A stretch of DNA of 64,000 nt, taken from NCBI RefSeq assembly GCF_026241515.1, contig NZ_JAPHPW010000007.1, forward strand, positions 1-64,000, read 5' to 3'. The stretch is from Vibrio sp. 14G-20 (lineage in GTDB: Bacteria > Pseudomonadota > Gammaproteobacteria > Enterobacterales > Vibrionaceae). The notes under the pieces are model-generated. The model searched no databases. It was not told the DNA's origin and saw nothing but the letters and a program-made list of their open reading frames with translations. The translations under genes were made by a program, and so were the position numbers. Each line of letters opens with the position of its first letter. Position 1 is the first letter of the stretch. This document shows, piece after piece, positions 1 to 7,395 of the stretch.

Positions 1-90
1 AATGCTCCCAACCAAGACTCCGAATACATTAGCGCAAACCAACTCCGTTATTACTCAATTGTAGTTGCAATAACGGGGCGGACCATACAT
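1..90. repeat. 90-bp direct repeat, copy 1
   Basis: This stretch is identical over 90 bases to 239-328; the offset between the copies is 238 bases. It contains a short inverted repeat (CCGTTATT ... AATAACGG). The window begins inside the repeat, so the true unit may extend to the left. No transposase or terminal inverted repeats are visible, and it does not match an attC site that I recognise. Confidence 0.9.
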
Positions 91-238
91 AGCTATAACC
101 AAGTTTGCAACGCCAATGAACGTGATGACAAAAACGGTCAATCGGCCAGATTAAGAACCTGACACAAAAAATAGCAATCAATGCTTTGGGCTTTTTAAGG
201 ATAATCTGGCGCGGATATCATCGTGGAGCTGGGAAGCT

Positions 239-328
239 AATGCTCCCAACCAAGACTCCGAATACATTAGCGCAAACCAACTCCGTTATTACTCAATTGT
301 AGTTGCAATAACGGGGCGGACCATACAT
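239..328. repeat. 90-bp direct repeat, copy 2
   Basis: This is the second identical copy of the block at 1-90. It follows GGGAAGCTAATGCTCCC, an imperfect hairpin that straddles the left boundary of the repeat. The copies end at 90 and 328, after which the sequences diverge. The 148 bases between the copies hold no gene that I can support. Confidence 0.9.
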
Positions 329-504
329 TATTTGCTAAAGCAAAGCTCCCTCTCATATGTGAAATGCACTTTCGCAGCGCGAATAAGTCATCTATAAAGA
401 GTGCTAAATCAACGATGCCACTACAGGTAACGGTTAGCCACGATGGTGTAAAAATGAAGACAGGGTTTAAGAGGCTTAAGAAAGAAAGGAAGCAGAGCAA
501 ATAG
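271..504 (+). pseudogene. 3' tail of an unrecognised plus-strand ORF
   Basis: An open frame runs from after a stop at 268-270 to a TAG at 502-504. Its C-terminal part (from about 331) is very basic, with many Lys and Arg, and ends in KERKQSK. It has no convincing start or ribosome site, and its first 20 codons lie in the 90-bp repeat. A good hairpin terminator in the same orientation follows 10 bases after the stop, which is why I think this is the end of a former gene, possibly truncated by whatever duplicated the repeat. I do not recognise the family. It could also be a chance frame. Confidence 0.3.
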
Positions 505-513
505 GTGGGATAA

Positions 514-549
514 AAAATGGTGTAGCTTATTCCTAAACTACACCATTTT
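514..549. terminator. Bidirectional hairpin terminator
   Basis: The 12-bp stem AAAATGGTGTAG / CTACACCATTTT has a 12-base loop, with an A run to the left and a T run to the right. On the minus strand it ends the GH16 transcript (stop at 617). On the plus strand it lies just after the ORF tail ending at 504. Confidence 0.8.
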
Positions 550-616
550 CTTTAATAATTTTATTTCTATGATTCACGAACAAAAGTGAAACTGAGGATC
601 GTACACCCCCTAATAT

Positions 617-1660
617 CTATGGCGCTGAATGTCCGGGTACAAGCACCGCATCAGGTGAAATTGAAGCACAACCTTGACCAGTCGAGGTATTCGAACCACA
701 TTCGTATACACGAACATAATCTACAACCATTGTTTGTGGCATAACAGAGTTATCAATACCCTTATCATTCGTGTTACCAGCCCAAGCACCACCAACCGCT
801 AGATTAAGCAGTAAATGAAACTTCTGATTATAAGGTGCGTCCTCTTCACCTATAACCACTTGGCCATTCTCGGTATATTGACTATACCAACCACTTGAGC
901 GCTGAGTCGCATAGTGGACATCATCAACATACCAACGAATCTCATCTTTCTCCCACTCTAAGGCATAAGTGTGGAAATCATCCGCAGGGTTGACGTTATC
1001 CGGCATATAATACTCTTCGCCCGATTCAACATTATTCGGCCAAGCAGCGCCGTAATGAAGTGTTCCATATACACGTCTTTCAGGAGTGCCACCTATTAAC
1101 CCACCAGCATCTGAAGGAGCCTTCAAATTCACAGCTTCAACAATGTCGATCTCACCAGAAGCAGCCCACCCCCCGTAAACATAATCTGTCGGCAACATCC
1201 AGATCGCTGGCCACGTACCTTGCCCGTATGGAAGTTTCGCTCTGATTTCAAAACGACCATACTTCCAATCACCTTTGTTCATCGTACGCAGGCGTGCTGA
1301 GGTATATGGTAACGTCGTAGTGTCGCTCCAATCCCCTTCAGGGTTATTGGGCCCTGTGAATGTTTCTTGTTTTGCAAGGATATAAAGCTTGCCGTCATCT
1401 AAGTATGAGTTATCTGCACGGTCGGTATAGCATTGCTGTTCTCCATTACCGCCTCCCCAGCAGTTGACTTCGTAACCCCATTTGGTTCTATCGATCTCAG
1501 CACCTGAAAATTCATCACTCCACACCATTGCCCAACCATTTACATCTGGTGGTGTTGGAGTACTTGGTGAGTCAGTACCGCTGTTACAACCAGCAATCAA
1601 TGCACTGCTACAAAGTGCGGCTAAGGTTAATTTTTTGGTATGTTTATTTGTGTTCGACAT
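617..1660 (-). CDS. GH16 endo-beta-1,3-glucanase (laminarinase), lipoprotein
   Basis: The 347-residue product begins with a lipoprotein signal ending in the lipobox LIAGC (Cys25), so it is predicted to be membrane-anchored in the periplasm or on the surface. The rest is one GH16 catalytic domain. Its active-site motif GEIDIVEA places the nucleophile at Glu170, the helper Asp at 172 and the acid/base at Glu175. Family members of this type cut beta-1,3-glucans such as laminarin; exact specificity is inferred. It is the last of three co-oriented glucan genes but has its own upstream region, with a palindromic LacI-type site 25 bases before the start and a CRP-type site further up. The Shine-Dalgarno sequence is weak. 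A terminator follows. Confidence 0.9.
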   Translation of the reverse strand: MSNTNKHTKKLTLAALCSSALIAGCNSGTDSPSTPTPPDVNGWAMVWSDEFSGAEIDRTKWGYEVNCWGGGNGEQQCYTDRADNSYLDDGKLYILAKQETFTGPNNPEGDWSDTTTLPYTSARLRTMNKGDWKYGRFEIRAKLPYGQGTWPAIWMLPTDYVYGGWAASGEIDIVEAVNLKAPSDAGGLIGGTPERRVYGTLHYGAAWPNNVESGEEYYMPDNVNPADDFHTYALEWEKDEIRWYVDDVHYATQRSSGWYSQYTENGQVVIGEEDAPYNQKFHLLLNLAVGGAWAGNTNDKGIDNSVMPQTMVVDYVRVYECGSNTSTGQGCASISPDAVLVPGHSAP

Positions 1661-1684
1661 AATTCAACTTAAAATCTATTAATT

Positions 1685-1700
1685 TTGAAAGCGCTTTCAA
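1685..1700. promoter_or_regulatory. LacI-family operator (16-bp perfect palindrome)
   Basis: TTGAAAGCGCTTTCAA is a perfect palindrome with the central CG and GAAAGCGCTTTC core typical of LacI/GalR-type operators. It lies 25 bases before the GH16 start codon, a position suited to repression. The same 12-bp core occurs at 7217-7234 in front of the carbohydrate-binding lipoprotein. No LacI-type gene is in the window, so the regulator is unidentified. Confidence 0.75.
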
Positions 1701-1721
1701 TTTATCATACGTACTACTTTG

Positions 1722-1750
1722 AATCACAAAGTAGCGGTCACTTTGTGATT
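1722..1750. promoter_or_regulatory. 29-nt perfect inverted repeat upstream of GH16
   Basis: AATCACAAAGT and ACTTTGTGATT form an 11-bp perfect inverted repeat around AGCGGTC. It lies between the CRP-type site (1757-1772) and the LacI-type operator (1685-1700). It is not followed by a T run in either direction, so it does not look like a terminator. It may be a second operator or a leader RNA hairpin. Confidence 0.5.
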
Positions 1751-1756
1751 ACCTAA

Positions 1757-1772
1757 CGTGATTTCCGTCACA
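1757..1772. promoter_or_regulatory. CRP-type binding site
   Basis: CGTGATTTCCGTCACA matches the CRP pattern TGTGA-N6-TCACA at nine of ten positions. It lies about 97 bases before the GH16 start codon, so cAMP-CRP activation is likely. The call rests on the motif only. Confidence 0.6.
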
Positions 1773-1801
1773 TGAAAACTTGAATACCCCCCTTATATAG
1801 A

Positions 1802-1836
1802 CAAAAAATATGCAGCGTTAGTTAGACGCTGCATAT
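1802..1836 (-). terminator. Rho-independent terminator of the GH3 gene
   Basis: The 11-bp stem ATATGCAGCGT / ACGCTGCATAT has a 7-base loop. On the minus strand it is followed by TTTTTT. It lies 36 bases after the GH3 stop. Confidence 0.85.
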
Positions 1837-1871
1837 CAATCATTTCAATTTACTTAAACCAACTTAAACCA

Positions 1872-4667
1872 TCAACATTTTCGAAGCTCTAACTCGTGCA
1901 CTGTTGCCCCTGCTTTAACAAAGTCAATACACACGTGATAGTAACCTTGCACCAAGTACAGTTTAGAACCTTCAATATTCACAAGTTCCCCATCAGTCCC
2001 ATGGACAGACAGAGACATACAAAACTCATCATTCAAACTTAAAGCACAAGAGGACTGCGCCAATGATGGCCTGTCGTAGCTCATGCTTGCTGCGATTTGA
2101 TAAGTCGCCGGTGTGGCAACCTCAATAACAAAGCTCGTATTACTGTTTGTATTCAGTGGCGGTATTGCATCTACCGTAATAGCATTGCTTCCGAAGTACT
2201 CATGAAAAGGGTTCACCGCTTTTACCGCTTTATAGCGCTCAACTGGGCGATCCATTGCAGGCGAATCCAAAATAAAGCGACAAATATTCATGACGCTTCT
2301 CTGCAATTCACCAAGCGTCAGCGTACCCTGCTCTATCGCCGTCAGGGTATCGTCTCCTGCTACATTCGTGGCTGCACCATCATTATCCACAACCATGTAA
2401 AGATCGTTCTGAGCTCGGATCATGTAAGAGGTGTGTACTTTATCCTCACCCCCACCGTCGACGGGGTGATTCATTTTCGCCCACCAATCGGTCATAACAA
2501 TGCCTTTAAAACCCCATTCATTACGTAACACGCTTGTATTAAGGTCATAATTTGACGCCCCCCAATGACCGTTAACAGGGTTGTAGCAAGTCATGATGGT
2601 TGTCGCGCCCCCATATTTCACGGCCATTTCAAACGGCTTAATGTGGACTTCTCTGATTGCGCGTTCAGACATAACGCTGTCTACATCCATTCGCCCTGTT
2701 TCTTGGTCATTTGCTGCAAAATGCTTGAGCGTACCAGTAACACTCGCTTGTTTTAACCCGCTAACTTGCGCGACCGCGATGGTACCTGTGAGGTATGGGT
2801 CCTCTGAAAAGTATTCAAAGTTTCGGCCATTTAAAGGGTGTCGATGAATATTTATGCCCGGACCTAGCAGTGTATCTATTTGATACGCGCACAGCTCTTT
2901 ACCAATCCAGTAAAACAATTGTTCGTTTAATTGTGGGTTCCAAGTACAACCTAGTAGTGTGCCAATTGGGACCTGTGTCGCCTGGTGACCACTGTCCATA
3001 CGAATACCAGAAGGGCCGTCAGCGGCTGCGACAGCGGGGATCCCAAAATCGGTCAAATCATCTGATATTCCACCAAATGCGGCGGCAGTACCGGGAGCGA
3101 CTTTCGGGCTACACATGCCTTCACCACGAACAATGGTCGCTAGCTGTGGTAACGATAGTTGAGCCACAAACTGATCTAGCGCTGCCTCGCCAGATTTTAC
3201 GTCTTGCAGCTTTACTCCAATATCTCCCGTTATCGCTAATTCCTGCGGTAAATTGGATTCAATTCGGTCTAACAAAGAGACGCTGCGCTGAGGAACGGGC
3301 TCAAAAGCGACATCATATTGGCCATCAGAACAGCCTTTAGGCTTCATTCGTTCAAATGAACGTGAAGGGGCTAACGCTTCTTGGCACTCTTGCGTCACAA
3401 TAAGCGAGGATACATGATACCTATGCGCTAGTTTCGCTGTGTCACGAACACTTGCCCCAATATGGAAGTAATAGTCGCCGGGTTCCAATACATAACAGCT
3501 TTTGTGGCCCGTGACACCGCTGTCGTCATATGATGCTAAATCACGAGCAGGGATAGAAATAGTATGGGTTTCAGATGCTCCTGGATTGAGTTCTGAGGTT
3601 TTGACAAAGCCAACAAGCGAACGAGCCGGTTTACCCAGTTTTCCTTGCGGCGCTTCTAAATACACTTGAACGACGTCTTTTCCTGCGTAAAGCTCCCCGA
3701 TATTGGTGACCTTCACAGAAACTCGCACTACTGAATTTTGAACTTGCCCTACAATGTCAAAACCGACTAGATCTTGTTGGAAACGGGTATAGGACAAACC
3801 AAATCCGAATTCAAACTGAACAGCGCTAGGCTTAAAAGTCTCAAAATACCGATACCCAACGTAAATATCCTCGGCATAACAGTTGTAGTCTGAGCGTCCA
3901 AAATTAGCGGAAGAAGGGTATTCGCACAAATCGTAGGCTATTGTATCGGTCATCTTTCCTGAAGGAGAGATATTACCCGATAAAACATCAGCTAAAGCAT
4001 GCCCTCCCTCCATACCTGAAGCCCAGCAATAGAGTACTGACTTAATAACGTGACGATTTTCAAGTGTCACCAACCAAGACATATCCATCACATTAGTGGT
4101 ATTCATTACAACAATGACTTCAGAGAAATGCTGGGTAACCTTCTTCAGCATGCTCATTTCGATGTCAGTCATTTTATAACTGCCAGGAAGGTCAGCATTA
4201 TCTTGATCTTCACCCGCGGTTCGACCAACAATAAAAACCGCTTTATTCGATTCCGTTGAAGCAAGAGCCACATCTTCATCACTGAGTAACATTTCTTCTT
4301 GATACCAAGGCTCAGCTGCCCAACCACCTCCGCCATCATCAAACGGATTTTCCTTGACCCATTGTCGATAACGTTCGGCTAAGTTCTCGTTCAGATGAAT
4401 CGTGTCATTGTCTTGAAATCCTTTGATGATCGAGACTGCATATCTAACGTTAACCGCCCCACCCGATCCCGTACCACTGCGGTAAGTATCTAACTGACAA
4501 CGACCAAATACAGCCAAGTTATCACTGTGTTTAATGGGCAATACTGCTTCATCATTTTTCAATAACACAATGCCTTCCGCAGCAGCTTGTCTGCTAATTG
4601 GGGCTAGCCTATTCTGAACGTCTAATAAATTGTCTCTGTCCATGAACTTTATCTCCGAGGTACTCAT
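1872..4667 (-). CDS. GH3 beta-glucosidase with permuted domain order
   Basis: The 931-residue product is a GH3 glycosidase with its modules in the less common order. The alpha/beta C-type domain comes first (about 25-290, with EGIVLLKN and FGFGLSYT), then a fibronectin-III-like segment (about 310-410), then the TIM-barrel GH3 N-type domain (about 510-790). The barrel holds ADGPSGIR, the KHFAANDQE loop and the nucleophile motif GIVMTDWW with Asp727. Ruminococcal and clostridial beta-glucosidases are known with this order. A C-terminal extension of about 100 residues is unassigned. There is no signal peptide, so it is probably cytoplasmic and would hydrolyse oligosaccharides released by the neighbouring GH16 enzyme. 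Substrate is inferred from context. Confidence 0.9.
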   Translation of the reverse strand: MSTSEIKFMDRDNLLDVQNRLAPISRQAAAEGIVLLKNDEAVLPIKHSDNLAVFGRCQLDTYRSGTGSGGAVNVRYAVSIIKGFQDNDTIHLNENLAERYRQWVKENPFDDGGGGWAAEPWYQEEMLLSDEDVALASTESNKAVFIVGRTAGEDQDNADLPGSYKMTDIEMSMLKKVTQHFSEVIVVMNTTNVMDMSWLVTLENRHVIKSVLYCWASGMEGGHALADVLSGNISPSGKMTDTIAYDLCEYPSSANFGRSDYNCYAEDIYVGYRYFETFKPSAVQFEFGFGLSYTRFQQDLVGFDIVGQVQNSVVRVSVKVTNIGELYAGKDVVQVYLEAPQGKLGKPARSLVGFVKTSELNPGASETHTISIPARDLASYDDSGVTGHKSCYVLEPGDYYFHIGASVRDTAKLAHRYHVSSLIVTQECQEALAPSRSFERMKPKGCSDGQYDVAFEPVPQRSVSLLDRIESNLPQELAITGDIGVKLQDVKSGEAALDQFVAQLSLPQLATIVRGEGMCSPKVAPGTAAAFGGISDDLTDFGIPAVAAADGPSGIRMDSGHQATQVPIGTLLGCTWNPQLNEQLFYWIGKELCAYQIDTLLGPGINIHRHPLNGRNFEYFSEDPYLTGTIAVAQVSGLKQASVTGTLKHFAANDQETGRMDVDSVMSERAIREVHIKPFEMAVKYGGATTIMTCYNPVNGHWGASNYDLNTSVLRNEWGFKGIVMTDWWAKMNHPVDGGGEDKVHTSYMIRAQNDLYMVVDNDGAATNVAGDDTLTAIEQGTLTLGELQRSVMNICRFILDSPAMDRPVERYKAVKAVNPFHEYFGSNAITVDAIPPLNTNSNTSFVIEVATPATYQIAASMSYDRPSLAQSSCALSLNDEFCMSLSVHGTDGELVNIEGSKLYLVQGYYHVCIDFVKAGATVHELELRKC

Positions 4668-4801
4668 GATTGTCAGTATTTGATTACAAGTGAATATTGG
4701 TCACGCTAACGTATAGTAAAGCCTCTTCCTACAAGAAAAATCAGCTTTAATATAAACTCGTGTTTTTAATTAATAGTGTTAATTGATGTTGTTAATTAAA
4801 T

Positions 4802-4830
4802 TAGCCTCTTGAGAAGTCATCAAGAGGCTA
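4802..4830 (-). terminator. Hairpin terminator after the carbohydrate-binding lipoprotein gene
   Basis: The 11-bp stem TAGCCTCTTGA / TCAAGAGGCTA is followed on the minus strand by an AT-rich run containing only a short T tract. It lies just downstream of the stop at 4845 and may be partial, allowing read-through into the GH3 gene. Confidence 0.6.
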
Positions 4831-4844
4831 GGTTTATAGAGCAG

Positions 4845-7181
4845 TTAGAATGTTGCTGGTTTTATTACGATGTCGTCTAGGTAGATTTCTTGTCCTGGAG
4901 GACCTGCTACAAGCAATTCAATTGAAATTGAATCTGCATGCTGGCCTAGAGTCCATGGGATCTCTACCTCTGTCCATTCTGAACTTACCGACCAGTACTC
5001 TTCCCATTTAGATTCAGCAGGTAAACCTGAACCATCTGGAGATTCTGTATGTAAACCAACTTTGAATACGCCACCTTCAGTGAATGCACCCTTCATCTTA
5101 AGCGATACGACCAACTGGTCACCTGGCTGAACTGAACCTTGACCAAAGCGCTCTTGCTTCAATACACCCGTTGTGTATTTTACAGCGCCATCAACAATGA
5201 CAGGGTCGACACCTGCAAACTGCAACCAACCGTCAAGGCCTGAAGAGAAATCGCCATTCGTGACTAGGTTGTCGACATCTTCTGTAGACAACACATAAAC
5301 CGTTCTTTCAGCAACAGACTCATTGCCATCAGAATCCTCAACTGTGTATGTCACAGTGTGAGTTCCTACTTCTGCAGTGCTAAAATCATCACCCGTTACA
5401 ACAACAGACGCTGTAATGTCACCATCCACGTTGTCGTTAACAACATATCCAGACTCGACATATATTTCACCGACAGACATACGTACATCACCGCCTGTCA
5501 AAGTAATCACAGGCGCAATCATATCGGCAGTAATCACTTCGATTGAGATATTATCAAGTGTGATAGGCGTGGCAGCACCGCCACCAATCGCGAAAATCAA
5601 ATCGACTGGTTTCGCTGCATTTTCATTGGCTGTAAATTGAACACTGTAGTTATCAACTTCAGTAGAGATACCAACCGTTGTGTCATCCATTACAGGAAGG
5701 TACCAAGGGTCTGTTGTAAGCAGTTGTCCAACCTGAAGTACGATATTTCGAGCCTCACCCGCCTTTGCATCAAAAGTCACAATATAAGCCTGACCTTGCT
5801 CTAGCTCGACACCAGATTGAACGAAGCGTGGTTGCCATGTTGCCCCAGGCGTAAACTCAGAAATAACCAATTGGCCTTCTACAATTTCTAGTTTGCCCTC
5901 ACCTTCTTGAAGAACCCATTCACTACCTATTGAAGTAGAAAAGTCACCATTCACGATCAGGTTTTCGGATACGACTGACTCATAGACTGTTACAGTTCTT
6001 TCTGCTGTTCCAGTATTGTTTGAGCTGTCAGTTGCCGTGTAAGTGATTGTGTAATTACCAATGGTATGAACATCAACATCACCAGAAATAGTAATATCTT
6101 TGATTTCACCATCAACGTCATCATTCGCGGTTGCACCAAGCTCAACATATTCACCATCAAGCTCAACACGCACCGTTGATGCACCATTCAATGTTAATTC
6201 TGGTGGCGTTATATCATTTTCAAGATCAGGAGCCGCTTCAATAATGACGGTTCGTGTAACAGGCTTACCGACGTTACCTGTCGTGTCGACTGCGCTGTAA
6301 GTGATCTGATAGGTATCGTTTTTATCTGCATCAACTTCACCTGAATCACCATAGGTCTTTTTAACGACGATTTCGGTTGTGTCATCTTGATTATCTGTTA
6401 CTGAATAACCTGGGTCTTCAAAAGTATCAACAGCATCTGGATAGTTAAGCTGAGTGATTGATGCACCACCAATAAGAGTTAACTGAGGCCCTTCCGAATC
6501 TCGATATTCAGGGTAAACCGCTACGTTATCAACGTTATAAACGGTTGCATCAGTGTTTGGGTACATCTTGATGGCCGTGATAGTGGTAAGTTCAGCGTTG
6601 CTTTTCAACAACTCTGATTTTGTAAAGACAAAGTGGCTCCACTCTGCTGTTGGCTCTGCGGCAAAATCCATTGTCGCTATGATATCTGCGCCGCTAGAGT
6701 CCTGCCCTTCAACTAAAAATGTCCATTTAGCCGCAGTATCGCTGTATTGCGCAATAGAACCAGACGATGATGCAACATTAGCCGATCCTACCATGCGTAA
6801 GTCGAACTCGATGGTAGATGCGTCAGGAAGGCTGCTAAATGCTAGGTTACCTAAATCAAAGCCGGCAACTAGGCCCGCATTGTCAGCCGTTGTGAACTGT
6901 ACAACATTTCGTGTTGAGCTTGTTCGTGTCGCAACATCAGAAGTCACAATCGGTGTGTGTGCATTCGTTGGAACAACAAATTGTGGCTGCTCTCCATCTT
7001 TACCGCTAAACACACCTTGTGTTGGCGATATATGGAAACCTTGGTCTGCAACATACTCTTCCGAAGGTGACGGCGTCGTTACTACCGTATCGTTATCATC
7101 ACTATCACAACCCACTAATGCCAGACCTAGCGCTACGCACATAGCGATATTAGATAGTCTAAATTTACCTTTTGTTTCCAT
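4845..7181 (-). CDS. Multi-domain carbohydrate-binding lipoprotein (Ig-like and CBM4-like modules)
   Basis: The product has 778 residues from the ATG at 7181, which is preceded by GAGG at good spacing; an in-frame ATG at 7214 touches the upstream operator and is less likely. A lipoprotein signal ends in LALVGC. Next come a beta-sandwich module resembling a galactose-binding fold (about 40-220), two Ig-like DUF5011-type repeats (DxTPPxLTLxG ... TYTATDSSNN), a CBM4/9-like module starting NLIVNGDFS (about 410-550), another DUF5011 repeat and a second CBM4-like module starting NLVTNGDFS. No catalytic domain is visible. Given its GH16 and GH3 neighbours and the shared operator type, I infer a surface glucan-binding protein. 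Module names are by eye. Confidence 0.75.
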   Translation of the reverse strand: METKGKFRLSNIAMCVALGLALVGCDSDDNDTVVTTPSPSEEYVADQGFHISPTQGVFSGKDGEQPQFVVPTNAHTPIVTSDVATRTSSTRNVVQFTTADNAGLVAGFDLGNLAFSSLPDASTIEFDLRMVGSANVASSSGSIAQYSDTAAKWTFLVEGQDSSGADIIATMDFAAEPTAEWSHFVFTKSELLKSNAELTTITAIKMYPNTDATVYNVDNVAVYPEYRDSEGPQLTLIGGASITQLNYPDAVDTFEDPGYSVTDNQDDTTEIVVKKTYGDSGEVDADKNDTYQITYSAVDTTGNVGKPVTRTVIIEAAPDLENDITPPELTLNGASTVRVELDGEYVELGATANDDVDGEIKDITISGDVDVHTIGNYTITYTATDSSNNTGTAERTVTVYESVVSENLIVNGDFSTSIGSEWVLQEGEGKLEIVEGQLVISEFTPGATWQPRFVQSGVELEQGQAYIVTFDAKAGEARNIVLQVGQLLTTDPWYLPVMDDTTVGISTEVDNYSVQFTANENAAKPVDLIFAIGGGAATPITLDNISIEVITADMIAPVITLTGGDVRMSVGEIYVESGYVVNDNVDGDITASVVVTGDDFSTAEVGTHTVTYTVEDSDGNESVAERTVYVLSTEDVDNLVTNGDFSSGLDGWLQFAGVDPVIVDGAVKYTTGVLKQERFGQGSVQPGDQLVVSLKMKGAFTEGGVFKVGLHTESPDGSGLPAESKWEEYWSVSSEWTEVEIPWTLGQHADSISIELLVAGPPGQEIYLDDIVIKPATF

Positions 7182-7216
7182 ACATAACCTCATTGACTTG
7201 ACATATCGCCCCAAAA

Positions 7217-7234
7217 AAAGAAAGCGCTTTCTTT
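7217..7234. promoter_or_regulatory. LacI-family operator (18-bp perfect palindrome)
   Basis: AAAGAAAGCGCTTTCTTT is a perfect palindrome sharing the GAAAGCGCTTTC core with 1685-1700. It lies 36 bases before the start of the carbohydrate-binding lipoprotein gene, which suggests that both ends of the glucan locus answer to one repressor. Confidence 0.75.
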
Positions 7235-7395
7235 ATGAGAATATTCACACACTGGAGGATGAGATAACAACAGGATAGTTATATTTGTTTAAACGACGTC
7301 ACAGATACCCGATCAGGAAAATCGCTTTTAGTGATCTACCTTCTCAAATATGAATAAGTACCAAGTAATACTGCGAAATTTGGCTAATTATCCAC

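Noticed and set aside
1..328. Integron attC sites
   Set aside because: The repeats have a hairpin, but I could not find the paired core sites (GTTRRRY and RYYYAAC) in the right places, and no cassette-like ORF lies between them.
2795..3340. 181-codon plus-strand ORF
   Set aside because: It is antisense to the GH3 gene, has no ribosome site, and its translation is a shadow of that gene.
6553..7278. 241-codon plus-strand ORF
   Set aside because: It lies wholly antisense to the carbohydrate-binding lipoprotein gene, which has a lipobox, clear modules and a good ribosome site. The ORF has no family features.
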